Assembly (NCBI GenBank): GCA_028293725.1
Contig: JAQGOE010000127.1
Location: 1-9,589 of the forward strand
Source: Gammaproteobacteria bacterium
GTDB lineage: Bacteria; Pseudomonadota; Gammaproteobacteria; Steroidobacterales; Steroidobacteraceae
Length of the DNA: 9,589 nt
Reading direction: 5' to 3'
Below, in pieces: positions 1-5,420 of this stretch (position 1 is the first letter of the stretch; each line of letters starts with the position of its first letter). The translations under genes and the position numbers were made by a program. Under the pieces are notes generated by a model. That model saw only the letters and a program-made list of their open reading frames with translations. It did no database searches and had not been told where the DNA came from.

Positions 1-145
1 GGATTTCTGGCGCAAGGCTGCGAACTATCACAGCCGGACACCACAATTCAACCTCCGGTATCGGATTAGGCTAATGCTGCTCTCGGTCGAGTGGGCACGT
101 TGGCTTCAATACACCTACTCGACCGTACATGTCTCGTATCGCTAG
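1..145 (+). CDS. 3' end of an unknown gene (partial)
   Basis: A reading frame beginning at base 2 is open from the window edge to a TAG at 143-145, giving 47 residues. The peptide looks like real protein: it is rich in aromatic and aliphatic residues (for example YRIRLMLLSVEWARWLQYTY) and its codon third positions favour G/C. The stop lies immediately before the Shine-Dalgarno sequence of the SSB-like gene, which is the close packing expected inside an operon. The start lies outside the window and I do not recognise the family. The alternative is a chance open frame, since only 145 bases are visible. Confidence 0.5.
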   Translation, partial: DFWRKAANYHSRTPQFNLRYRIRLMLLSVEWARWLQYTYSTVHVSYR

Positions 146-159
146 GAGGAAACACACTC

Positions 160-597
160 ATGTCTGATCCAGAACTTCGCCAGATAGGCCACCTTGCCCG
201 TCGTCCACAAATGTCCTACGTAGGAGAGGGCGACAAGCGGGTCGCACTCACGAGGCTCGATGTGATCTCCAATCAGCCGTATAAGATCCGGGAGACCGGG
301 GAAAGCCGAGAGCGCGTCACTCGCATTCGCTGGACACTCTGGCGCGAGCAGGCCGAGAATGCGGCCAAATACCTCGCCAAGGGTGCTCACGTCTCGCTTG
401 TCGGTCGGTTGGAGAATTACAAGATCGAGAAGGAGGGCAGTGAGGCGAAGTATGGGGACAACCACGTCTGCACGTCGATCGAGTATTTGGACAGTAAGGC
501 GGAGGCGACCGCTCGGGCGGCCCGCTCCGCAGCCCACGAGGAGGACGAGAATCCACCAGCGGGCGAAGCAGCATCCGACGCGCCAGTCGCCGCGTGA
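160..597 (+). CDS. ssb: Single-stranded DNA-binding protein family (SSB, OB fold)
   Basis: This 145-residue protein is predicted to coat single-stranded DNA in the cytoplasm during plasmid replication or transfer. It follows the SSB pattern: an N-terminal GHLARRPQM segment, a central WTLWREQAENAAKYLAKG block matching the family's W-x-AENxxxYLxKG region, then VSLVGRLENY and a final TSIEYLDSK strand at about residues 105-115. A charged, alanine-rich tail follows. The start at 160 was chosen because AGGAGGA lies at 144-150, nine bases upstream; an in-frame GTG at 91 would add 23 residues that overlap the preceding frame. The tail ends in SDAPVAA and lacks the acidic, phenylalanine-ending tip by which bacterial SSBs recruit partner proteins. 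The N-terminal half also diverges from chromosomal SSBs. Family assignment is fairly secure; in vivo role is inferred. Confidence 0.82.
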   Translation: MSDPELRQIGHLARRPQMSYVGEGDKRVALTRLDVISNQPYKIRETGESRERVTRIRWTLWREQAENAAKYLAKGAHVSLVGRLENYKIEKEGSEAKYGDNHVCTSIEYLDSKAEATARAARSAAHEEDENPPAGEAASDAPVAA

Positions 598-625
598 GTT
601 CATCGCCGATCCGAGGCTACGGGTT

Positions 626-853
626 ATGGAAGCCGACTCACCCCAGACCGCGGGCCTGTCCGATGAGGCCCGCCGCTGGTTGGCATTCTTCCATCTTTAT
701 TCCCGGGGATCGACCCAAACGGCCATCGAAACGGGCCTTATTGGGCCGCGCAAGCGGCCCGGGTTCACGATGGCCGTGTTCAGCGAAATTCAGGCGTGGG
801 CCACGCACGCCGACCCAGGAGCGGCTCCCGGTCGCAGACCCACGGAGTACTAG
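626..853 (+). CDS. Small hypothetical protein (75 aa)
   Basis: This is a short open frame 28 bases after the SSB-like gene on the same strand. The product, starting MEADSPQTAGLSDEARRWLAFF, has a plausible amphipathic helix near residues 11-25, then a glycine- and basic-rich middle (GLIGPRKRPGF) and a second helix containing MAVFSEIQAWA. The last dozen residues are proline- and arginine-rich and less protein-like. There is no strong Shine-Dalgarno sequence before the ATG, so translation may depend on coupling to the upstream gene. I do not recognise the family. It could be a spurious frame, but the other two forward frames here read worse. Confidence 0.42.
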   Translation: MEADSPQTAGLSDEARRWLAFFHLYSRGSTQTAIETGLIGPRKRPGFTMAVFSEIQAWATHADPGAAPGRRPTEY

Positions 854-929
854 CGTTGCGTGGCCGACAACGCTCAATGTGTGGGAGTGCCCGTCGGCGG
901 AGTAGGCAAGCGAAACACGGATCTCGAAC

Positions 930-944
930 GATAAGCAGCTTATC
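930..944. promoter_or_regulatory. 15-bp palindrome, candidate operator
   Basis: GATAAGC and GCTTATC form a perfect inverted repeat around a single central A. It lies in the 191-base gap between two small genes, about 100 bases upstream of the start at 1045. A possible -10-like TAAAAT sits at 987-992, but I see no convincing -35 at the right distance. The perfect symmetry and intergenic position suggest a binding site for a dimeric repressor. Which protein binds it is unknown. Confidence 0.4.
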
Positions 945-1044
945 TCGTGGGAGCCGAGAACTTAACGTCACGGTGTCTCAACGGTGTAAAATCGCCGGAC
1001 GTTTGGGCGGCATGAAGACGACTGCTCTATTCCGGAGGAGAAGC

Positions 1045-1308
1045 ATGGGCGATCAAGAACCGAACAAGATGCTCGATGTTGAGTTTTACATCGAGGCCGC
1101 GACGAACCACGGTGAAGCCGACGACCCGGACCACGAGGTCGGCGATCTACAGGACTTCCTGCGTGGGGTGTGGAAATTACTCTCCCCTGAGCAGATCCTC
1201 GCCTTTGCAAAGGATCCCGAAACCCACAGTATAATTGGGGGCGATACGGACTTCGAAGACGAGCTGGCCCGACTCCAATCCAGTGATGGCGGGAGCGTGA
1301 CCCCATAG
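1045..1308 (+). CDS. Small acidic hypothetical protein (87 aa)
   Basis: The product is strongly acidic, with an N-terminal half rich in D and E (segment EADDPDHEVGDLQDFLRGVW) and a predicted helix LSPEQILAFA near residues 47-56. The start at 1045 is preceded by GGAGGAG at 1034-1040. An in-frame ATG at 1011 would add 11 residues but would place that Shine-Dalgarno sequence inside the gene. There is no signal peptide, membrane segment or cysteine. The family is not recognised. Similar small acidic proteins are common in plasmid backbones, some as DNA mimics or regulators, but nothing in the sequence shows such a role here. The good ribosome-binding site and composition make it a likely real gene. 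Confidence 0.68.
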   Translation: MGDQEPNKMLDVEFYIEAATNHGEADDPDHEVGDLQDFLRGVWKLLSPEQILAFAKDPETHSIIGGDTDFEDELARLQSSDGGSVTP

Positions 1309-1491
1309 CATCCGTGAAAGCCGCAGCGCACCCCAGCAGAGCTGGTGGTGCCGCCGCTTTTCGTCGGGCACGCGAGAGTCGCACACCTTTCCCAGTCGGC
1401 CGAGGGTTCGGGCTGCGATGTAATGGCTATCGGAGGAGGCGCGAAGTTTGTCACAATCCCTCCCCATGTACTGTATCACCCGAGTCGAAGC

Positions 1492-1884
1492 ATGGTCCGC
1501 CTGACACCGGAACAGTGGGAGTCAGTGCTGCCCTGGCTGCACCACTTCAAGCCGCATTCCGTCGTCGCCGCCCGTGCCGTGTTGGTGGACGGGAAAACTC
1601 TGCGCGAGGCTGCAAAGCCCTACGGAATCACTCGGCAGGCGCTACATCAGACGGTTGAGCGCATTCTTACCGCCGAGGACCGGGTTCGGCAGAGTAAAGA
1701 GGCCGGCTCGCGCAAGGCGTTGCCCGCGGGATGGGTCACCGTGTCGTTCGATATGCCGGAACGTCACGTGCCAGCTGCACGCGAATTCATTGAGGCGCTG
1801 TGCGCGAGATCGTCCCCACTGAAGGCGCGCAAGGGAAACAGCGCACCCAGACCCTCCAGATCCCGAGGCACCCGGGCGAGGTGA
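1492..1884 (+). CDS. korA: KorA/TrfB-like transcriptional repressor
   Basis: The 130-residue product matches the architecture of the IncP plasmid repressor KorA (TrfB), which binds palindromic operators as a dimer to silence replication, partition and transfer promoters. It starts with RLTPEQW, like the family's RLTxxQ start. It has the conserved AxAVLVDG at about residues 27-34 and a helix-turn-helix at about 36-57 (LREAAKPYGITRQALHQTVE). After a linker comes LPAGWVTVSFDMPE at about 77-90, corresponding to the strand used for KorA dimerisation. The last 25 residues are a basic, proline- and serine-rich tail beyond the usual KorA length of about 100. The start at 1492 fits the family N-terminus, but its ribosome-binding site is poor; an in-frame ATG at 1423 would add 23 residues. 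The IncP partner genes incC and korB are not in the window. Confidence 0.78.
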   Translation: MVRLTPEQWESVLPWLHHFKPHSVVAARAVLVDGKTLREAAKPYGITRQALHQTVERILTAEDRVRQSKEAGSRKALPAGWVTVSFDMPERHVPAAREFIEALCARSSPLKARKGNSAPRPSRSRGTRAR

Positions 1885-2039
1885 GTGCCACAGTGCGGTT
1901 CGCGCGTTTGGCGTGACGCCGCGGTGCGTTTGCACGACGCCCACTCCAGCCGATCTCGGCAAGCTAGGCGGAATCGCGGGATCCCTCGCCCCGGGGGGGC
2001 AGCCTCGTGCAGAGATTCCGAGGTGCCGTGTTTGGACTG

Positions 2040-2264
2040 TTAGACAAATCTGACGTTGTGTCCACCTGCCAGCCTCCCTTCGAGCCAATGCAGGAAGGCT
2101 TTGAGGTCGGGGAATCCTTCAATCGTACGCTCACCGAGGGCGTTGTCATATAAGAAGCACACGAATTCCGTGTGGTCCCACATGAGTAGTTCCCCGACAC
2201 AGATGCGTGTCGAGCACGATTCGTACATGCGTGGCTTCGCGGAGCAGTTTCGCTCCATCGGCAT
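2040..2264 (-). CDS. Hypothetical protein, last gene of the leftward cassette; start or frame uncertain
   Basis: The C-terminal 47 residues, from ATG at 2183, look like genuine protein: MWDHTEFVCFLYDN, then FPDLKAFLHWLEGRLAGG, a likely helix. The codon pattern supports coding there. The 27 residues before this methionine (containing KPRMYESCSTRIC) look unlike coding sequence. In that same stretch the neighbouring frame, starting at 2286 behind a strong AAGGAG, looks better. The gene may therefore really begin at 2286 and change frame near 2196, or this may be a separate gene beginning at 2183, where GGGGA precedes the ATG. It lies downstream of the 2353-2601 gene on the same strand. The family is not recognised. 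Confidence 0.5.
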   Translation of the reverse strand: MPMERNCSAKPRMYESCSTRICVGELLMWDHTEFVCFLYDNALGERTIEGFPDLKAFLHWLEGRLAGGHNVRFV

Positions 2265-2286
2265 CCGGCCGTATACCCGTCTGCAT
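2146..2286 (-). CDS. Small overlapping frame (46 aa), possible 5' part of a frameshifted gene
   Basis: On the minus strand an AAGGAG sequence stands seven bases before an ATG at 2286, a very good ribosome-binding site. The first 30 residues read well (LLREATHVRIVLDTHLC, resembling a helix then a strand). The last dozen or so before the TGA at 2146 look like an out-of-frame reading of the gene that follows. A single-base shift near 2196 would join this frame to the coding-looking VGELLMWDHTEFVCF of the 2040-2264 frame, giving a protein of about 82 residues. Sequencing error, true mutation and two coupled genes cannot be separated from the sequence alone. Confidence 0.38.
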   Translation of the reverse strand: MQTGIRPDADGAKLLREATHVRIVLDTHLCRGTTHVGPHGIRVLLI

Positions 2287-2352
2287 GTGCACTCTCCTTA
2301 CAGCGGTGCGACGCCAACACGTTTGCAGTCGTCAGTAGCCACGCTCTCGACT

Positions 2353-2601
2353 TCAGCATCTGAGTCCTGGGTCAGCCGTTTGCGTCCTTGGTGACCACAT
2401 ATAGGGCCGCAGGGCGGCGACGTATCGCTCGTACGTCATCATCTCCACACAATCCAACGCACGGCGCGCATATTTGAGACATGCTTGCTTTGCGCGGGGG
2501 AAGGACTGAGCGTTCGAATCCAAGGGTCTCGCAAACAGGTACCCTTGGATCTTGTACGTCGCATTCCCTATCTCCTTGCGATTCATCGGTTGCTTCGTCA
2601 T
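2353..2601 (-). CDS. Hypothetical protein (82 aa), coupled to upstream gene
   Basis: The start ATG at 2601 overlaps the TGA of the upstream gene as ATGA, typical of translational coupling, so both are probably made from one leftward transcript. The product is basic in the middle and appears mostly helical: FPRAKQACLKYARRALDCVE near residues 34-53, followed by MMTYERYVAALRPYMW. An in-frame ATG at 2586 is the alternative start. There is no signal peptide or membrane segment. The final dozen residues are low in structure. The family is not recognised. Confidence 0.6.
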   Translation of the reverse strand: MTKQPMNRKEIGNATYKIQGYLFARPLDSNAQSFPRAKQACLKYARRALDCVEMMTYERYVAALRPYMWSPRTQTADPGLRC

Positions 2602-2885
2602 CTTCTGGTAACCTCCGTGATCAGGGTGACCCGCCCTTCCCAGTCTAAAGTGCTCTCCATCGGTATATAGCCGATATCGCCGATTCGGCCCCCCTCACTT
2701 ACGCGGTTGCCATCCCAGCAGTCCGCGGTAATACGAATGACGTAGTGTGCGTAGCCGCGAGCGTTGTGCCCGGTTGGGTGCACCTCCAGGATCGGCCCTT
2801 CAATGTAGCAGCGATTTCCCTGTTGCTCGAAGTCCTGTGCACGGATCGTTTGACCGATCTGGAACCCTTGGTATTTCAGCGTCAT
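2598..2885 (-). CDS. Conserved-looking hypothetical protein (95 aa), first gene of the leftward cassette
   Basis: The product reads as a compact beta-rich protein. It begins MTLKYQGFQIGQTIRAQDFE, then has RCYIEGPILEVHP, GYAHYVIRITADCWDG and a C-terminal YIPMESTLDWEGRVTLI. This order resembles small plasmid or phage proteins of unknown function that I recall only by pattern, so no function is given. The start at 2885 was chosen because TGGAG lies eight bases upstream. An in-frame ATG at 2945 has no ribosome-binding site and would add a proline-rich stretch. The stop overlaps the next gene. Its likely promoter lies within the palindrome at 3042-3067, about 135 bases upstream, leaving a long leader. 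Confidence 0.68.
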   Translation of the reverse strand: MTLKYQGFQIGQTIRAQDFEQQGNRCYIEGPILEVHPTGHNARGYAHYVIRITADCWDGNRVSEGGRIGDIGYIPMESTLDWEGRVTLITEVTRR

Positions 2886-3019
2886 ACCGAATTCTCCAGA
2901 ATGAGGCGCGGGAGCTGGAGAAATAGGCGATGCGCGCCAATCCATGTCTGAAAGCCAGCAGTCCTTGATCCCATAACATCCTCTATGTTGTGTTGACGTA
3001 TTACCTGACTCCGCGAAGT

Positions 3020-3049
3020 ATTTTGTTCTTTAATCTCAATAGTTGTCAA
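3020..3049 (-). promoter_or_regulatory. Predicted leftward sigma70-type promoter
   Basis: On the minus strand a perfect -35 TTGACA (complement of 3044-3049) is followed after 18 bases by CAAAAT (complement of 3020-3025), four of six matches to the -10 consensus. The -35 lies inside the left arm of the palindrome at 3042-3067. It would drive the leftward cassette beginning at 2885. Confidence 0.5.
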
Positions 3050-3067
3050 GTCGAACGACTTGACAAC
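3042..3067. promoter_or_regulatory. 26-bp palindromic operator between divergent promoters
   Basis: GTTGTCAAGTCG at 3042-3053 and its exact reverse complement at 3056-3067 are separated by AA. Each arm contains one TTGACA -35 hexamer facing outward. A dimeric regulator bound here would cover both promoters at once. The flanks are AT-rich, unlike the surrounding genes. The cognate protein is unknown. The KorA-like protein is a candidate, but this arm does not match the IncP KorA operator. Confidence 0.65.
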
Positions 3068-3088
3068 ACAGATAAGCACCCTTACTCT
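3060..3088 (+). promoter_or_regulatory. Predicted rightward sigma70-type promoter
   Basis: A perfect TTGACA at 3060-3065 is followed after 17 bases by TACTCT at 3083-3088, a weak -10 with three of six matches. It is placed to drive the cassette starting at 3120. Its -35 is inside the right arm of the palindrome. A weak -10 would suit a promoter that needs activation or is kept low. Confidence 0.45.
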
Positions 3089-3119
3089 CATCGAGTAGCC
3101 GATGCAACTGGATTAAGTC

Positions 3120-3308
3120 GTGAGCATCACCCCAACGCCACAGCAGTTCGCAGCCTTGGCCAGATGGAGGGCCGCCAACGGAAGATATTGGAAGGCGAAG
3201 CTGTTGGACGCGTGGATGAAGTCGGGTGAACGCGTTAGCGGATACGAACCCGAGCTACAGCAGTTGCGCAACGCGTTTGGCCCGACCTGGCTCACGAAAC
3301 AGCGTTGA
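3120..3308 (+). CDS. Small hypothetical protein (62 aa), GTG start
   Basis: The product is a small basic protein. It begins with TPQQFAALARWRAANGRYWK (residues 5-24), followed by a helix-like LLDAWMKSG and a C-terminal LQQLRNAFGPTWL. The motif content and even length suggest a stable helical mini-protein of a type common on plasmids, perhaps nucleic-acid binding given the many basic and aromatic residues; that is only inference. The GTG at 3120 is the only start that keeps the N-terminal helix, although its ribosome-binding site is weak. It is the first gene after the rightward promoter and precedes the next gene by 38 bases. Confidence 0.62.
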   Translation: MSITPTPQQFAALARWRAANGRYWKAKLLDAWMKSGERVSGYEPELQQLRNAFGPTWLTKQR

Positions 3309-3346
3309 TCGATTCAGGATCGGGAATTGAGCACATGAGGGCTATC

Positions 3347-3985
3347 ATGGACAACGAAGACACCAGGGAGACAGGCGAGAGCTCGCCGGCGCCGGCGCTG
3401 GTTCCACCACACGTGGACAGGGAGGATCCGAATAGCATGCGCGACTGGGTCTTGCGGCGAGCACAACGAGCTCTGGGGTTCGCTCGCCAGATGTTACGCG
3501 AGGCAACTGAGGATGCCGTGAAAGGCGGGGCACACGAGCGTGTTCGGTATTCAACAGAGCGCGCGGCGATCAATGCCGATCGCGCCTTCGGGCGCCTTCA
3601 CAGGGAATTACGCCGATTGCGGTCTCTTCGTGTGTATCAATGGGTCAGCTGGCCTCGCGGTAGTGAGGTGCCAACAGTACTTTATGGGGAGGCGCGCACG
3701 CTCCCCGAGGCGAAAGAGGGCGCGCAGCGGGACCTGAAGGAGATCGAAGGCGTCCGCTTCTACTCTCACTACTCGGATCGGGACGGCGTGGCCCTAGTAA
3801 CTGGCCCGTCGGGCGCCCGGTATGAACTGCGGCGCACATACAGTGCGAAAGTGAAAGGTAGGTATCTAGGTTTCCGTTGGCACGCGCGAGGACGGGAAGT
3901 GACTTGCAGACGGGTGTTTGCCGCGCCACGTGCGGTGTCAGTACCCGTGGCCGATGACGCGAGTGGCACGGACGCCGGGAACTGA
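3347..3985 (+). CDS. Hypothetical protein (212 aa)
   Basis: The N-terminal 30 residues are acidic and proline-rich and probably disordered. Residues of about 30-95 are a long, basic, helical region with many R and E residues (RDWVLRRAQRALGFARQMLR, then INADRAFGRLHRELRRLRSL), likely a coiled coil or helical bundle. The C-terminal half looks like alternating strands: VYQWVSWPRG, GVRFYSHYSDRDGVALV and RYLGFRWHARGREVTCRRVF. The start at 3347 is preceded by GAGG with suitable spacing; in-frame TTG at 3305 and ATG at 3335 are alternatives. There is one cysteine and no membrane segment. The family is not recognised. It sits second in the rightward cassette. Confidence 0.62.
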   Translation: MDNEDTRETGESSPAPALVPPHVDREDPNSMRDWVLRRAQRALGFARQMLREATEDAVKGGAHERVRYSTERAAINADRAFGRLHRELRRLRSLRVYQWVSWPRGSEVPTVLYGEARTLPEAKEGAQRDLKEIEGVRFYSHYSDRDGVALVTGPSGARYELRRTYSAKVKGRYLGFRWHARGREVTCRRVFAAPRAVSVPVADDASGTDAGN

Positions 3986-4021
3986 CTCGGGAAACCCTGT
4001 ACGGGCGAGGAGGAGACGGGA

Positions 4022-4333
4022 GTGAGAGTCGAGATTCTCAAGAAAGACACAGACGAGGTCGTGGAAACGCGCGATGTAGATGACTACCGCACGTGGCGGT
4101 ATCACTGGAGGGCGCAGTGTGAGAGCAAGACGCACTGGTGGCGAGCGCTTGTACGGGAGATCCACCACCCGGTTTGTTTGCAGTCACAGCAGCCGGAGCG
4201 GGTCGTTCCCCTGACAAACGAGCTAGTGAATCGGATTGCGACATTCAACGGATCGTCCACAGCGAGCGTTTCGACGGCCCTCTTGATGGGAAGGTCGGTC
4301 TACACGAATTTCAATGAATACCGACTGGCGTGA
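4022..4333 (+). CDS. Hypothetical protein (103 aa), GTG start with strong ribosome-binding site
   Basis: GAGGAGGAG at 4007-4015, six bases before the GTG, sets the start firmly. The product opens with a strand-like MRVEILKKDTDEVVETRDVDD, then a tryptophan-rich patch (YRTWRYHWRAQCESKTHWWRALV, positions about 22-44). It ends with SVSTALLMGRSVYTNFNEYRL. No signal peptide or membrane segment is evident. The stop overlaps the start of the next gene (GTGATG), implying translational coupling. The family is not recognised. Confidence 0.62.
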   Translation: MRVEILKKDTDEVVETRDVDDYRTWRYHWRAQCESKTHWWRALVREIHHPVCLQSQQPERVVPLTNELVNRIATFNGSSTASVSTALLMGRSVYTNFNEYRLA

Positions 4334-4743
4334 TGGGAGCGAGGCAAGCAGCACCTATGAGTAAGAGGCAACATCGCAAGCCGTGCGCGCAGTGTCCGTT
4401 TCGCCGAGCATCGCCGCGCGGATTTCTCGGCGGCTCACACCCAGACACCTTTATGCAGATGTCCAACGCTGATGTTCGGATGCCGTGTCACTTGCATCTG
4501 CCCGATGGGGTAGACTACGCCGCTGCGCAACAGCCAGGAACTCGCGAATTTCGGGCGCCACAGTGTGCCGGCCGCGCGGTCTTTTGGCGCTATCAGATCA
4601 AGGTACCTAGAGACCCGTCGCTGCTGGTCTTGGACGGAGATCACAAGAGTGTTTTCTCCTGGCCGAGCGAATTCATAGCGCATCATCGGGAGGAAGCGTT
4701 GCGCTTTCGGAGGAAACTGACAGGTAGTGGCGGTCGGAGATGA
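4333..4743 (+). CDS. DUF6283-like cysteine-motif protein
   Basis: The product has a CxxC pair at its N-terminus within KPCAQCPFRR, then a PCHLH motif about 30 residues later and a single cysteine in QCAGRA about 25 residues after that. This spacing (CxxCP-R, then C-H, then C-AG) is the pattern I associate with DUF6283, a family of unknown function often found on phages and plasmids. The four cysteines and a histidine could bind zinc or an iron-sulfur cluster. The C-terminal third is helical and basic. The start at 4333 shares a base with the upstream TGA (TGATG), so coupling is likely. An ATG at 4357 would give 128 residues and keep every cysteine. Family call is from memory of the motif, not a search. 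Confidence 0.62.
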   Translation: MGARQAAPMSKRQHRKPCAQCPFRRASPRGFLGGSHPDTFMQMSNADVRMPCHLHLPDGVDYAAAQQPGTREFRAPQCAGRAVFWRYQIKVPRDPSLLVLDGDHKSVFSWPSEFIAHHREEALRFRRKLTGSGGRR

Positions 4744-4860
4744 GAGGCAAACTATCGGCGAGCGCGTGTGTCGGTGGGACAAGCGGGCTTGACAAGCGTG
4801 GCGCAAAACGCCGCGGTTCGGCCGTTGAGGTTGGGTTTCCCGCGCTCACGGCGAAATGGA

Positions 4861-5028
4861 ATGGTCATCGATCTCCAACTCTTCCACGCCGTATACCTCG
4901 ACGTGGGATGCAGCCGTTCGTCGATTCGGGCGTCCGCATTCGACTGCAACTGTCATGTGACTCCTGCATTGGAGCGGGACTATCCGCGACGCAAATTGTG
5001 GGACGCGGCTGTGCGAGTGGACAATTAG
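4861..5028 (+). CDS. Possible small hypothetical protein (55 aa)
   Basis: From the ATG at 4861 the frame reads MVIDLQLFHAVYLDVGCSRS and ends with ALERDYPRRKLWDAAVRVDN, both plausible protein segments. A GTG at 4768 would extend it by 31 residues of poor quality. No ribosome-binding site is convincing. The frame that overlaps the previous stop as ATGA at 4740 reads as low-complexity basic sequence and was not preferred. This could be a remnant gene or chance. Confidence 0.28.
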   Translation: MVIDLQLFHAVYLDVGCSRSSIRASAFDCNCHVTPALERDYPRRKLWDAAVRVDN

Positions 5029-5420
5029 CCCCCGTCTGAGTGATCCCGAGTCGCTCCCCGTCTGCTGCGCCCGGGGCGCCGGGTACAAGCCCCTGAGCCG
5101 CTCAAATTCGGCGCGGGCCGGTAGCGTCGCGGGATTCCTTACGGGTTGCTCAGACGAAGCTCGGCGGCGCTGATGCCGCCTCCAGCGGCCCCCAGAGCGC
5201 TCGTCGTCGTCGGGCCGGACGCTGTTTGCCGACCCAAGAAGGAGGAGCAGTCCGGTTGTCTGCTGTCGGCCACCGCTCTTCTGTAATTTTCTGGCGCGGC
5301 GAATTCTGTCGCGATGCTCCACAACGGAGACATTTATCGGTTCTTCGTTGGCCGCCCCGGAAGTACCCTGGATCGCATAGCGCTTCAGAAACGTGGGCCT
5401 GCAGAGCCTTTAAGGGGGGT
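5029..5420. other. Gene-free stretch leading into the origin
   Basis: No forward or reverse frame here has a convincing start and composition. The sequence is GC-rich and holds small inverted repeats, such as GGCGGC at 5163-5168 paired with GCCGCC at 5175-5180 across a six-base loop. An AAGGAGGAG at 5238-5246 has no credible gene after it. The stretch may contribute to origin structure, but I see no defined element apart from the hairpin. Confidence 0.45.

Noticed and set aside
65..75. ATTAG-G-CTAAT palindrome upstream of the SSB-like gene, as a KorA-type operator
   Set aside because: It falls inside the open frame of the upstream partial gene, is only 11 bp long, and does not match the IncP KorA operator.
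1910..1950. Small hairpins (GGCGT-G-ACGCC and GTGC-GTTT-GCAC) after the KorA-like gene, as a bidirectional terminator
   Set aside because: Arms are short and no T-run follows on either strand, so a terminator is not supported.
4740..5039. 99-residue forward frame overlapping the DUF6283-like stop as ATGA
   Set aside because: The overlap is attractive, but the peptide is low-complexity and basic (for example PRRIPRRG), unlike the neighbouring genes.
4846..5322. 158-residue reverse open frame
   Set aside because: Composition is arginine- and serine-rich with no recognisable segment, and it overlaps a better short forward frame. It has no ribosome-binding site.
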